Positions 1-9,610 of a DNA stretch of 64,000 nucleotides are shown piece after piece. The DNA lies in contig CM043963.1 of the NCBI GenBank assembly GCA_014529385.2, positions 105,010,912-105,074,911 on the forward strand, written 5' to 3'. Position numbers and translations under genes: made by a program. The stretch comes from Adiantum capillus-veneris. Its lineage: Eukaryota; Streptophyta; Polypodiopsida; Polypodiales; Pteridaceae. Numbering within the stretch: position 1 is the first letter of the stretch; the number at the start of each line of letters is the position of its first letter. The notes below the pieces were generated by a model. It saw only the letters and a list, made by a program, of their open reading frames with translations. It searched no databases and was not told the DNA's origin.

Positions 1-324
1 GAGTGACACTAGCATCACAACGCTTTTCAGGTGATCTATTACAATGTGTTTACTTTAATAAAAAACTTTAGACGTATAATGATATGATAGATTACTTACA
101 CAAGTGCACCGTATTTTTTCCGCTGTGTAGATTGCTCAAAGAGCACATACTGCCAGTTGATAATGTGATACCAGATTCCAAAGAGGAAGCAAGAAAAATG
201 GACTGACCTAAGAGATACTTTCGTACTACCCAAGCATTGTGAACAAGTAAGTTATGTGCTTGGAAGCTATCCAATTTTAGAAGTTATGTGCTTGGAAGCT
301 CTCATGTAAGTTATGTGGCTCTGG

Positions 325-632
325 CAAGTGATATTTCATCCTACAAAGTCTGCATCAAACTGGTGGTATGCATAGAGGTAGCCCCTCGTAGTGCACGGAT
401 GTATGAGGGCTACCATGTGCCAATCACAGTAGCATCAATGGAGGAGATTGGAGAAGATGCTTAGTCAGAAGCCGCTGAAGTGGTGCCAAACGAGCATCAA
501 GCTGCTACTCTCTATGGGGTGCATGCAGAGGATCTACAAAATGAAACGGAGGACATTTGCCTAAACGGAGAGCTCTATATACATATAGGGAGTTATGTTG
601 AGTTATGCGAGGATGAGAGAGAGACCTCTTAA
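325..632 (+). pseudogene. C-terminal remnant of CACTA TnpD-type transposase
   Basis: Two adjacent frames read as the tail of a CACTA transposase: first QVIFHPTKSASNWWY (325 onward), then IEVAPRSARMYEG and an acidic tail ending in TAA at 630-632. The family tail usually has a Q-V-F-Y-V-x-D ... W-x-V-V pattern, which this resembles. A frameshift near 370 and an in-frame TAG near 463 show decay. The TnpA-like gene of the same strand follows after the R1 insertion, which is the usual CACTA gene order. The match is by eye over a short stretch, so it is moderately supported. Confidence 0.45.
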
Positions 633-827
633 AGCCGTAAACATTGTATTTGAACAATTTTGCTCCGTTTTTTAATATATATTATATTCACGTGGCTATA
701 CTTGAGAAATTTAAATTGTGTTTAATCATCATTGTGTCCACTCCAGGTATGTATGCTCCAGGTATGTTCTCACAAGTAGGGATACTCCTCGGTGTGTCGT
801 GAAAGTCTGATATGCCTACGAGCACTA

Positions 828-1077
828 CGCTTCGAGTGCGATGGAGACCAAGGCTGCAATTGTGAAGGAGGCGATCCATCTCCGCTCATAGATGCTGCTC
901 GTCCCTCCACTAGATCTAGTTGATCGGATGGAAGAGACGCTAAGAAGCTCTACTACTGCTTCTTAGCGTCTCTTTCATCCGATCAACTAGATCTAGTGGA
1001 GGGGCGAGCAACATCTATGAGCAGAGACGGATCACCTCCTTCGCGATTGCAGCCTCAGTCTCCATCGTACTCGGAGC
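828..1077. repeat. Long inverted repeat (about 120-bp arms, 9-base loop)
   Basis: Bases 828-948 pair with 958-1078 as reverse complements with roughly 10% mismatches. The centre reads GCTAAGAAGC-tctactact-GCTTCTTAGC. The right arm is cut by R1 insertion. It continues at 23975, where GGAGCGCAGTGCT still complements the left arm around 818-830, so the palindrome predates R1. Confidence 0.85.
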
Positions 1078-1330
1078 TGTTGGGGGTCCCATCGTTGCAA
1101 TAGCTCCAATGAACAAAAAAATTATCAATCCACAGGGATGAGCTACCCGGCTAGGGAATAGAAACACTCACACAGTTAGTGAGCTAGGTTAGTGAGCTAA
1201 TAGTGGCAACACAAATGGTTAAATCTACGAGGTGAGCTTGTTGGCCTATGGAGGAGCTAATCCGCAATGAAGGGCAATCTCCATATCCACTTCTCTTCAC
1301 CTCTAATCAACCCAATCACACACACTACAC
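1078..1330 (-). repeat. R1 3' LTR, first part (split by the 12.75-kb transposon)
   Basis: Begins TGTTGGGGGTCCCATCG and matches 23072-23309 of the intact LTR almost base for base. It is the plus-strand left end, and therefore the transcript 3' end, of the minus-coded retrotransposon. It is preceded by the target duplication GGAGC. A 14-bp duplication (GGTTAGTGAGCTA) near 1180 is private to this copy. Confidence 0.93.
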
Positions 1331-1361
1331 ATTAGGAGAAAGTTGGACTCACTTTTGGGCC
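1331..1361 (+). repeat. Left terminal inverted repeat of the 12.75-kb transposon
   Basis: ATTAGGAGAAAGTTGGACTC followed by ACTTTTGGGCC. It is complementary to 14054-14084 with a single T/C difference at position 13. Confidence 0.95.
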
Positions 1362-1678
1362 CTGTAAGAAGTGCCACGTCGGATTAGAGAGAGAAAATGA
1401 AAATGTTAACTTGTGCATTTTATGTGATACTTTTTTGCGCAAAAAAAAGCCAAAATGACATTCTTTGGTAGGTAGCCGCCGTCTTTATCATTCTTATCCT
1501 TCGTTCTCTTGTCAGGAATCCAACTAACCGTATGACTAATGATTTGAAATGCCAACTTACAAGCGTTCCCTCCCGAAACATAAGCCACACGAACTCTATC
1601 AACTCTAAACTTGAGAATATGGCTTTCTCTCCCAAAACCTGAGACATTTCTCCATCTTCTTCTCTATCAACTCTAGGA

Positions 1679-4394
1679 ATGGAGAACGCATCTTTTCCTG
1701 ATGAAAACACTAATTTGAACTTACAATCCTCAGCCCCTTCATCTTTAACACTTACCCAAAAAAAGAATACACATCATCTTCATGTTGATGTATTGCAAGA
1801 GTACGCACCATTGCAGAAACATAGGAGGGAGTCTTTCTTATCTCAACGAGAGAAAGAACTTAGAAGGACAAACAAGGAACATCATTTGGATTTGTGGATC
1901 GATGGGTCTATTTATCCAAAGGATCCTACGACAAATGCGCCACCTCCCTTTGCTAATATCACTAACCTCTTACATTTCACAGGCGATGGCAAGGATGGGC
2001 TATTGGGATACACCGAACATTTGGAAATGAGAGGATTGAATGCGGAAAGGCAAAGAAACTTCCTGGCAATGGAGAACATGCAGCTGAAGAAACTTAATGA
2101 AGTATGCTCTCAAAAGATTTCATCAAACAAAGAGACAATCCAAGGCCTTGAGAAGAAGATCACAAGTTTGCGAGAGAAAGACACCGTGCTTGGTAGTCGG
2201 AAAAGAAAACGAGATCTGTGCAACCTTGTGAACATGAAGGTTGGTAGTGGTGGCCTAAAAAAACGAATACGAGCTTTAAGGTAACTCAAAGTTTGTTTCT
2301 TCAATGTGATTCATTAAGAAGTGGATACACTTACTTTCCTATACAGGATCATAACGCATTGTGCTTTTTTGGTAGGTCTTTACTGCATCCAAACTCGAAC
2401 AGTGCAGGCTTCAATGCCGGAGTGCATTACAACCGTCTAGTTCCAAAAGAAGTAGTTGAAGAGATGATAACTCAGAAAAAATTTCATAATTTGAAAGGGA
2501 GGCTACTTACCTCCTTCATGAACGAGAATCAGCTGGAACCAATGGAAGTGCAAGCAATACTTGATGAGAGTGGCATCTCGCAGATGGGATACAGGGAACT
2601 CTTCAAAGCATTAGCTAAAAAATCTCAAAATAAACTACAGAGAGGATCATTGTTGCCAAAGCCATCACAAGTAAAGGCTGCTCGTCGGCACGTAAACGAT
2701 GAGGTTTTTGAGAAACTTGGGTCACCATTCCATATTGAAGCAACTTTCTTAGGCAAGGGCAGCAGAGAGGTACAATTTAACGAGCACAACAACCTCTTCG
2801 TTGATCTTGAAGCATTGCAAAGGTATGCAGTTCACTTCTTTGACATTAGTCGAAACGAGTGCAGTGGGGTTCTCAAGTTTGTTTTGAAGCTCGACGAGTG
2901 CGAGGTCCTGAAGAACAAGAAGTTGGAGAGAGTCACCATTACCCTCATGAACAGAGCTCTGGATCCATAAATAACGAAAGAGGATCCACGATACTTCAGC
3001 GTGCAATCAGAAAACAACATTCTATCTCTAGGATCATTTCAGGTATACTTCGTTCAATCTCTGATAACAAAAATATTGATTATTTTGTTGTTGATTTTGT
3101 GTTTTCATTTTTCACTGCAGGTTGATAAGGAAAATTTTGAAATCCTCGATTGGGTTTTTAGTCAAACCCAAATTCCTTCTATCATCATTGAACAAAGAAA
3201 CGGAGCTGTTCTTTCAGTGGAAGGATTTGGCAACTACACAGTGGAATGGCACATGGCAGGTGACTTAAAGACTCTTAAGTGTATGTACAATATAACACAC
3301 GGAGCAGCTATGGCAAATCCATGCTTATATTGCATGGCTGATGCACAATCACTTGAGAGTGTGTAGTGGATTAGAGCTCCCAACAGACATCTTCAAGATA
3401 AAACTTTTAAACCAGTGCTTGATATTCCTCTGAGTAGAGTTCACGTCTGTACACTTCATGCACTCTGTCAAATAATTGAAAAGGTGGTTCATTTGTACAT
3501 ATGTTTTGCATGGACATTAAAGCCAGAGAGTGAGTCAAAAAGAGTGATCAAAGCATTAGAGGGAGTGCTCTCAGACATTGGTTTGCATGGAGACAATGTC
3601 AAAATCGAAGAGGATCCTAAGATGTCTCAAAGTCGGTACACGGTACCGAGGAAAGCATCGATAGGCGGAGTGAAGGCAAGAAGGTTTCTTGGGTTTAGCC
3701 TCAAAGATTGAGATAGAGAAGAAAGGAGAATCCTGTTCAACAAATGGAAACAGTTACATAAAGTGGTTAAAGACAATGCTGGTGGTGGGGCAATCCAGAA
3801 TCACAAGGCGAACGTGTGGAAATGACTAGATAAAATTTTCCACTACCTTGAGCAACATTCTTGGGACCAAAGTAAGCTCACATCATTTCAAGCAGCCTTG
3901 CTGGATTGGAAAAAGGCTTACCTTACAGGGTGGGGTGGGCAACATATCACACATTACATGGTAGGTTGGCATTCTACGTATACAAAACAAAATTTTAAAT
4001 TGTACTCAACTGACCATTTTGTTTTATTTCAATGCAGCACATACTGTTCAACCATGGTCCATATTTTGCCAAGACATACGGCTCACTATCAATATGGTCC
4101 ACACAAGGCATGGAAAAAACCCACTACATGGCAAGAACAGGTTATTTTAAGCACACTCAACATGGGGGAGGAAAAGAAAAGGCCAATAGCCTATTAGAGT
4201 TACACCAATGGACTTATAGACGACTAATTCATAGAGCAAGGCAGAAGGAATTTCTTAAGAGCTTAGAAATTACACGGTCTTTACAACACATCCGCAAAGA
4301 GAAGAAACAGATGGCTTGGGGAGATTCAAATGCGGCGGAGCGCCATGCGAGGTGGCACCGGTCACGAGTCAGGAGCGAGAGAAGATGGACCTGA
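1679..4394 (+). pseudogene. Gene A: transposase-like protein, unassigned DDE-type family
   Basis: About 840 codons across four exons: 1679-2280, 2319-3042, 3121-3960 and 4038-4394. Introns 3043-3120 and 3961-4037 have GT-AG ends and keep phase 0; the 2281-2318 step is too short for a normal intron and may be a frameshift. The N-terminus has a charged helical stretch and a basic SRKRKRD cluster. Candidate acidic catalytic motifs are KLDECEVLK (exon 2), WHMAGDLKTL followed by a PCLYC pair (exon 3) and STQGMEKTHY (exon 4). Four in-frame stops (TAA 2968, TAG 3364, TGA 3709, TGA 3823) break a frame that is otherwise continuous, so the gene is dead in this copy. The C-terminal end overlaps the 3' end of convergent gene B by about 33 bp. 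The role is inferred from position next to a TIR, acidic motifs and Cys pairs; the family name is unknown to me. Confidence 0.7.
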
Positions 4395-6125
4395 GCCCGT
4401 CGTTTTTATTCTCTTCGATGCACCTCCTTCCTCCTCACTTTGTACCTCTTTGATGTGCAAGCTCTGTAGACGAGCTCGTTCCTCTGTTGATGGCAGCATC
4501 CGTACGGGCATCATGCGTCTTCTTTCCCTCAGAAACAGCCGCTTATTGTATGGATCTAAGCTTTCCGGGTCTTCAACCCATGCAGCCAGAGCCTGAGCTG
4601 TGTAGGACATGAAATAGGGGGCTCTGAGTGCCTGGCACCCATACCCAATGCCAAATACACGTAGAGAAAACTGTTGTTCAATCAGAATTACTCTTTTTGC
4701 GTTTAGTGGGAGGGGGTGCCCACCACACAATCTTGTAATATCTTTCATTGCAAACAGAGGGAACTTTGCATTGTCATCGGAATATTCCTTGTGGTATATT
4801 ATGATATACATAATAATTGCAATGAATTTATGGGCCGTAAGTGAGATGAGTACAATTGTCAAGTACTTGAATTGTTTCTACAAACCTTTTTGTGGTTGAA
4901 AGCCCGATGTAGTGAGACAACGCCGCATCCTTGCCTTGGACTCTAGTGACAAGCCCTTGGCGTGAGCCTCCCGCTCTTCTAAGGAAACTATCGTCATACA
5001 CTAGCACCTGGCAGCAAAAAAAAAATGTTCATGATGTTTTATCACTTGGCCATCTCTAATACCATCTGAATGATCGACAAAAATTACCATCTGATTCTCA
5101 TCCATTTCCAACATCGACCTCCCCCACAAGTGAATAGACTGACTATTCATTACATGATCTTCGGGTGCCACGTGTCTACCCATGTTTTCCAAGCCGAGTT
5201 GTTTTGTTGTCAATTCAAACTGCTCATATGTTGGCAAATTGGCCTCTCCGGACATCGCCTCATATAACGTATCTTTAATCAGTTGCGACCCTGAAGTGAA
5301 CTGTGAGTCGCGGATAGCTGTGTCAGCAATAAGATGTTGGTCCACTCCATCATCGTCCACAAACCCCATGTCTGCTTCGCAAAAATTTGCAATTGCCGCT
5401 AGGAAGTAGTCCTCCCGTATATTGAGCTCATGCATGATATCTGTGAGCAGAATATAGTGGGTGTCGCCCGCCATAGCAAAGCTGGGGGCACAATTGAGAG
5501 GCAAAGTCGTTTCCATACTTGGGCTTTCTTGCCTGCACCCTATTGCTGCATCCACAAGAGAAACAAGAGTTAAGCCCGCATCAAATGTTTCCTTTAGTAC
5601 CTCTTCCCGCTCTTCTTCTGGATTGAATTGCACCTCCACATCCTCTACCTCTTCCTCCGGCGCCAATGGACAACTATCGAAAGTTGTTGACTGCGAAGTC
5701 TCTGACCCGCCATTCGTCTGCAAGTATAAGTAACAGACAAACCCACGGTAGAATTCCAATAATCGACATTTTTTAAAGTGCTTCATACACCTGTCTTGTA
5801 CAAGCAGTGCATTGGAGGGACACTTTTCAAGACAGCGATTCAGTCTCCTTGAAGCACTCTTGTCAGGGTCAAGGTCGGCAGGGTGCACATATCTCATGCC
5901 ATCAAGTGTCATGGAATTGTCACAAGTGACTGCCTCATACTATTGCAAATGGTTTTGTAGGTACTCAAAGGAGCAATCTATAATCCTCTGTATAGAAAAC
6001 TCTGCATTGAACATTCCTGATAGTTCTGGTGCACGGTGATGAGCACGGGCGTTATATAAGAATGTGAATAGTTTTTCTTCACATGTATCCTCTCTCACGT
6101 CTGTCTCTAGGACTATGATCCCCAT
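4362..6125 (-). pseudogene. Gene B: unrecognised transposon-encoded protein
   Basis: Reads from an ATG at 6125 to a stop at 4362, about 550 codons. The first exon (to about 5003) has one in-frame TAG (5940-5942) and then a frame change at a run of ten A (5016-5025), probably slippage. The next segment (VYDDSFLRRAGG...) ends at a GTTTGT donor at 4885. A plausible acceptor at 4788 leads to the last exon with a RRRMM basic patch and an EEEGGASKRIKTT tail. The middle is acidic (EEEVEDVEVQFNPEEE). No domain was recognised. It converges on gene A and its start faces the 6.2-kb repeat cluster. It could be an accessory DNA-binding factor, but nothing in the sequence proves it. Confidence 0.55.
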
Positions 6126-6210
6126 GACTGAAAAAAAAGCAAGCCAAAACTATTTGGTGTCATAACAAAGTGAATGTTGGGCCTCGAGTACCCCTCAATG
6201 TCCTATTTTG

Positions 6211-6525
6211 CTTGGTTCGGCCCCGTGCACTCATGTCATAAGAGGTGACGTTAGTTGAGTCAAAACCAAGCGAGTAGGGTCCCCAAGAATTTCCGAAGGA
6301 ACCTCTTCGCTTGGTTCTGTCCCGTGTGCTAAAGTCATAAGAGTTGACGTTGAGTCAGAACCAAGCGAGTAGGGCCCCCAAGAATTTCCGAACAACTCTA
6401 TTCGCTTGGTTATGTCCCGTGCGCTAATGTCATAAGTGGTGACGTTAGTTGAGTCAGTACCAAGCGAGTAGGGCCCACAAGAATCTCCTAAGGGCCCTAT
6501 TCGCTTGGTTCTGTCTTGTGGCATT
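6211..6525. repeat. Hairpin cluster a (about 97-bp tandem units)
   Basis: Units begin at 6211, 6310, 6404 and 6503. Each pairs a CCAAGCGAGTAGGG half with a CCCTATTCGCTTGGT-like half. The cluster lies just upstream of the gene B start. The conserved segment between units reads GTCATAAG(A/T)GGTGACGTTAG. Confidence 0.85.
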
Positions 6526-6621
6526 CGGAACAGGTGGATAAGAACAGAGCATATTATGTTATTAGTGATAGATTTATAGGCCTACTCACTACTATGCCCA
6601 AACTCAGGCACGATCACATCA

Positions 6622-6735
6622 GGAGTAATTATTCCAACCATGAATGCGATACGGTCACCACATAAGGAGTAATTATTCCAACCATGAATGCAATATGGTC
6701 ACATAATGAGTAATTATTCCAACCATGCATGCGTT
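6622..6735. repeat. 41-44-bp tandem repeat, three copies
   Basis: AGTAATTATTCCAACCATG recurs at 6624, 6668 and 6709 within the noncoding centre of the transposon. No gene is seen between 6526 and 7620. Confidence 0.8.
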
Positions 6736-6945
6736 TTTACCCTAACGTAGTGGTTTCGGTGCGCACACAGTTAACAACACACAGGAAGGGGAGAGGCAGG
6801 GAGAAAGAACCTGTCTCTGCAATATCCAATGGTGCCGAGTTGGATGGTGATGTCGCAGGCCACCGACAGCAAGAACCAGTAGGGGGCCGATGGCGACGGC
6901 GACGCGGCAGCAAAGGACTCGACCCAGTGGAGGTCACTCAATGCA

Positions 6946-7250
6946 GGATCACGAGAGTTGGGCAAGGGGAAGAGCGCAAAAAATGCAAAGGCGATGGTGA
7001 ATGCAAGGGTGATCGGCGTCTGACTCTAAACGCAGGATCACGAGAGCTGGCCAAGGGGAAGGGCGCAGAAAAGGCAAAGGTGATGGCGAATGCAAGGGCG
7101 ATCGGCGTCTGACTCTAAACGCAAGATCACGAGAGCTGGCCAAGGGGAAGGGCGCAGAAAAGGCAAAGGCACGAGAGCTGGCCAGGCAGAAGGTGCGAGA
7201 TGGAGATGGTGACTGCAAGGGCGATTGGCGTCTGTCTGACCCTTAACGGT
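6946..7250. repeat. 89-bp tandem repeat, about three copies
   Basis: Units begin GGATCACGAGAG at 6946, 7035 and 7124 and end in CGTCTGACTCTAAACGCA. The third unit is rearranged. The block is GC-rich compared with its surroundings. It is open in several frames, but only because it is repetitive, so I do not call it coding. Confidence 0.85.
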
Positions 7251-7623
7251 CACTCAAAAAGGCACGTGGGCTGGGCTCTCAAGGACAACCAGTATTAAAT
7301 GGTCTTAGATTCCCATGCAGTACGATTTACCAACCGCAATCTCGCGCATAAGTGAAGTTGTCACCCTCCCCGAGGTAAGCATTCTAAGTTGAGGCATTAC
7401 CCCCGCCAAACATCTCAAGTTTCAACTATTCTGCCTCTTTTCGCGTCCTCTACTGCGCATCATTCTAATTAACTCTACCCCCATCGATGCTATGCGGTAA
7501 GCAAACTCCACCACCTCTTACTCTCGCGCATCCTCCTTCTCTTACTCTTGTTCTGCAGTGCTTCAGCGATGCGAAACTCTACACACAGTGAAGAGGTATG
7601 CTACTTACTTCCCTTCTGTGCAC
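7251..7623. other. Noncoding spacer in the transposon centre
   Basis: I see no gene here. The stretch is pyrimidine-rich (CTC/TCT runs near 7430-7560) and sits between the 89-bp and 215-bp arrays. Confidence 0.4.
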
Positions 7624-8370
7624 TTGTATTTTGTGTAGTTGGTCAGTACCAAGCGAATAAGGTAAGGTCACTTAGTCCGAAGGGCCCTATTCGCTTGGTA
7701 TTGACCAAAAGAAAAGTTAAGTGATGTCTACTAGTACAGAGGTCAATACTAAGCAAATAAGGGGAAGGTAACCCCTGCTTGTTGCGGATTAAGGGTTTTC
7801 TTTTGCCAAATACGCCTTTTGATTTCGGTCCCGTGCGCTTTAATTTTGTGTAGTTGGTCAATACTAAGCAAATAAGGGGAAGGAAACCCTTGCTTGTTGC
7901 GGATTTAGGGCTTTCTTTTGCCAAATACGCGTTTTGATTTCGGTCCAGTGCGCTTGTATTTTGTTTAGTTGGTCAGTACCAAGCAAATAAGGTAAGGTCA
8001 CCTAGTCCGAAGGGCCCTATTCGCTTGGTACTGATCGAAAGAAAAGTTAAGTGATGTCTGCTAGTACAGAGGTCAATACTAAGCAAATAAGGGGAAGGAA
8101 ACCCCTGCTTGTTGCGGATTTAGGGCTTTCTTTTGCCAAATACGCGTTTTGATTTCGATCCAGTGAGCTTGTATATTGTGTAGTTGGTCAGTACCAAGTG
8201 AATAAGGTAAGGTCACCTAGTCCGAAGGGCCCTATTCGCTTGGTACTGACCAAAAGAAAAGTTAAGTGATGTCTGCTAGTACAAAGGTCAATACTAAGCA
8301 AATAAGGGGAAGGTAACCCCTGCTTGTTGCGGATTTAGGGTTTTCTTTTGCCAAATACGCCTTTTGATTT
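7624..8370. repeat. Hairpin cluster b (about 215-bp tandem units)
   Basis: Units start at 7624, 7839 (shortened to 115 bp), 7954 and 8169. A full unit holds GGTCAGTACCAAGCGAATAA, its inverted partner TTCGCTTGGTACTGACC about 40 bases on, then an AAGCAAATAAGGGGAAGG block and a TTTTGCCAAATACGC block. The array ends about 100 bp downstream of gene C. Confidence 0.9.
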
Positions 8371-8471
8371 TATAAGAAAGAAACAAAATTACAACTGAAC
8401 ACCGGGTTTGAGTTAGAAAACACTTCAGACTTTACAAAGAGTGGCCTATTAATTTCCGGGGGGTTTAGGGT

Positions 8472-8952
8472 TCACAGCCAGGCTATCTCTTCGCAAAGCA
8501 TGTTTGCAAAGTTAATGGCTTCCTCATATTTACTGGCTAGCTCAAGCACTTCATCCTTCATTTCCTGAAGCCAATTAATGATTGCCTCCATAGAGCCATT
8601 CTCGGTAAGAAATCGCTGCATGTCTTCAGGCCTTCTTGCTTCTAGAGAGTTTTTAAGGATTGAGACCCTCTGCCTGACGATCAGCATTTGCTGCAGCTTC
8701 AGGCTAGCATCCTGCACAGAGCGTTTATCAAGTAAGCTCTTCAAACTAGGAGCTTGGAAATTGGGAGCAGAAAGCAAAGAATTACTAGCAACTTACCTCG
8801 AGAATTGACTCCCGTGTTGACAGCAGCCACTCCCGAGCTGTGTCGGTCGAGAACATTAAAGGTAACATCGGAGGAGGGCCAAGGGGGGACCTCATGAGGA
8901 GGGCCCGGATGCGGTGTTGCTGGCGCTGCGGGAGTATACCTTGGAAAGGCAT
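8472..8952 (-). CDS. Gene C: small helical protein, two exons
   Basis: An ATG at 8952-8950 opens exon 1, which ends at 8797 before a GTAAGT donor. The intron is 8712-8796 (85 bp) with a CTGTGCAG acceptor, and exon 2 runs from 8711 to the stop at 8472. The join keeps phase 0 and gives about 132 residues with no internal stop. Exon 1 ends in EWLLSTRESILE and exon 2 is mostly helical (LKLQQMLIVRQRVSILKNSL; EVLELASKYEEAINFANML), which suggests a coiled coil or dimerisation protein. I do not recognise the family. It lies between hairpin clusters b and c and is read away from the H3-ULP gene, so the two may share the 8953-9610 region as a divergent promoter. Confidence 0.5.
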
Positions 8953-9610
8953 CGCCACTATCCTAATCTTCTTTTAATTGTTCAGCGAAACCCTGAGGGA
9001 GGTTCTGAAACAACTTCTTCTTAAATAGACTTTCAGACATGCCTAAAAAGTAGAGCCTGGGCTCTGGCTTATGAGTGAGTGGTCTGTGAGGGGTGGTACT
9101 GCCATGAGGTTTCATGAGAGGTGGACGTGGGAGAGAGAATCAATGGTATCATCCCCCCGATATTAGGGGAGGTGATCGGAGGGAACGACATGACAGTTAG
9201 AACCGCATCGATTTAAGATCTCCTTCACATTGCTATTTTGTATCAGTGGATGCAAACCTGTTCGCTTGCTTGTACACTTTTCTGAGGTCACCACCTAGCG
9301 AATAAGGTATTTTTTTGCAGGGGTTGCAAACCTGTTCGCTTGGTAGTGATATCTGCTATTACTATTTTTGAAGTCACTACCGAGCGAATAAGGCAAGGCA
9401 AACTCTTTCCTATGCATCTATTTGTTCGATAGTGACCTCAGAAAATATAAGTCATGTCTACCTTTACTATTTTTTGAGGTCACTACAGAGCGAATAAGGC
9501 AAGGCAACTCTTTCCTATCCATCTTTTCGCTTGGTACTGACCTTTCCTTAAATATGAAGTCCCTTGTGCTGACAAATGAATTGTCTTTTGGTGTTATTGT
9601 ATTTGTAGAG
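8953..9610. promoter_or_regulatory. Divergent intergenic region with hairpin cluster c
   Basis: Gene C (-) and the H3-ULP gene (+) both start from this 650-bp stretch. It holds three repeats of about 115 bp (from about 9285) with GGTCACTACNNAGCGAATAAG and inverted TTCGCTTGGTAGTGA or TTCGCTTGGTACTGACC partners, ending at about 9545. Divergent promoter function is inferred from gene placement only. A TTTGTAG just before the ATG at 9611 could also be a splice acceptor. Confidence 0.5.

Larger units (their letters stand above)
1..1077 (+). mobile_element. CACTA (En/Spm) element, left visible part
   Basis: This is the outermost layer of the nest. It is interrupted by retrotransposon R1 exactly at a GGAGC duplication (1073-1077 and 23975-23979) and resumes at 23975. 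Assignment to CACTA rests on the transposase C-terminal remnant at 325-632, the TnpA-like gene in the resumed part and the ...TTGTAGTG terminus at 26165. The left terminus lies outside the window. Bases 1-320 contain short direct repeats around TTATGTGCTTGGAAGCT (about 250 and 284) and no clear coding frame. Confidence 0.6.

Noticed and set aside
6729-7253. Open frames on both strands in the transposon centre
   Set aside because: Created by the 89-bp GC-rich tandem array; the frames repeat the same text and have no start or splice logic.
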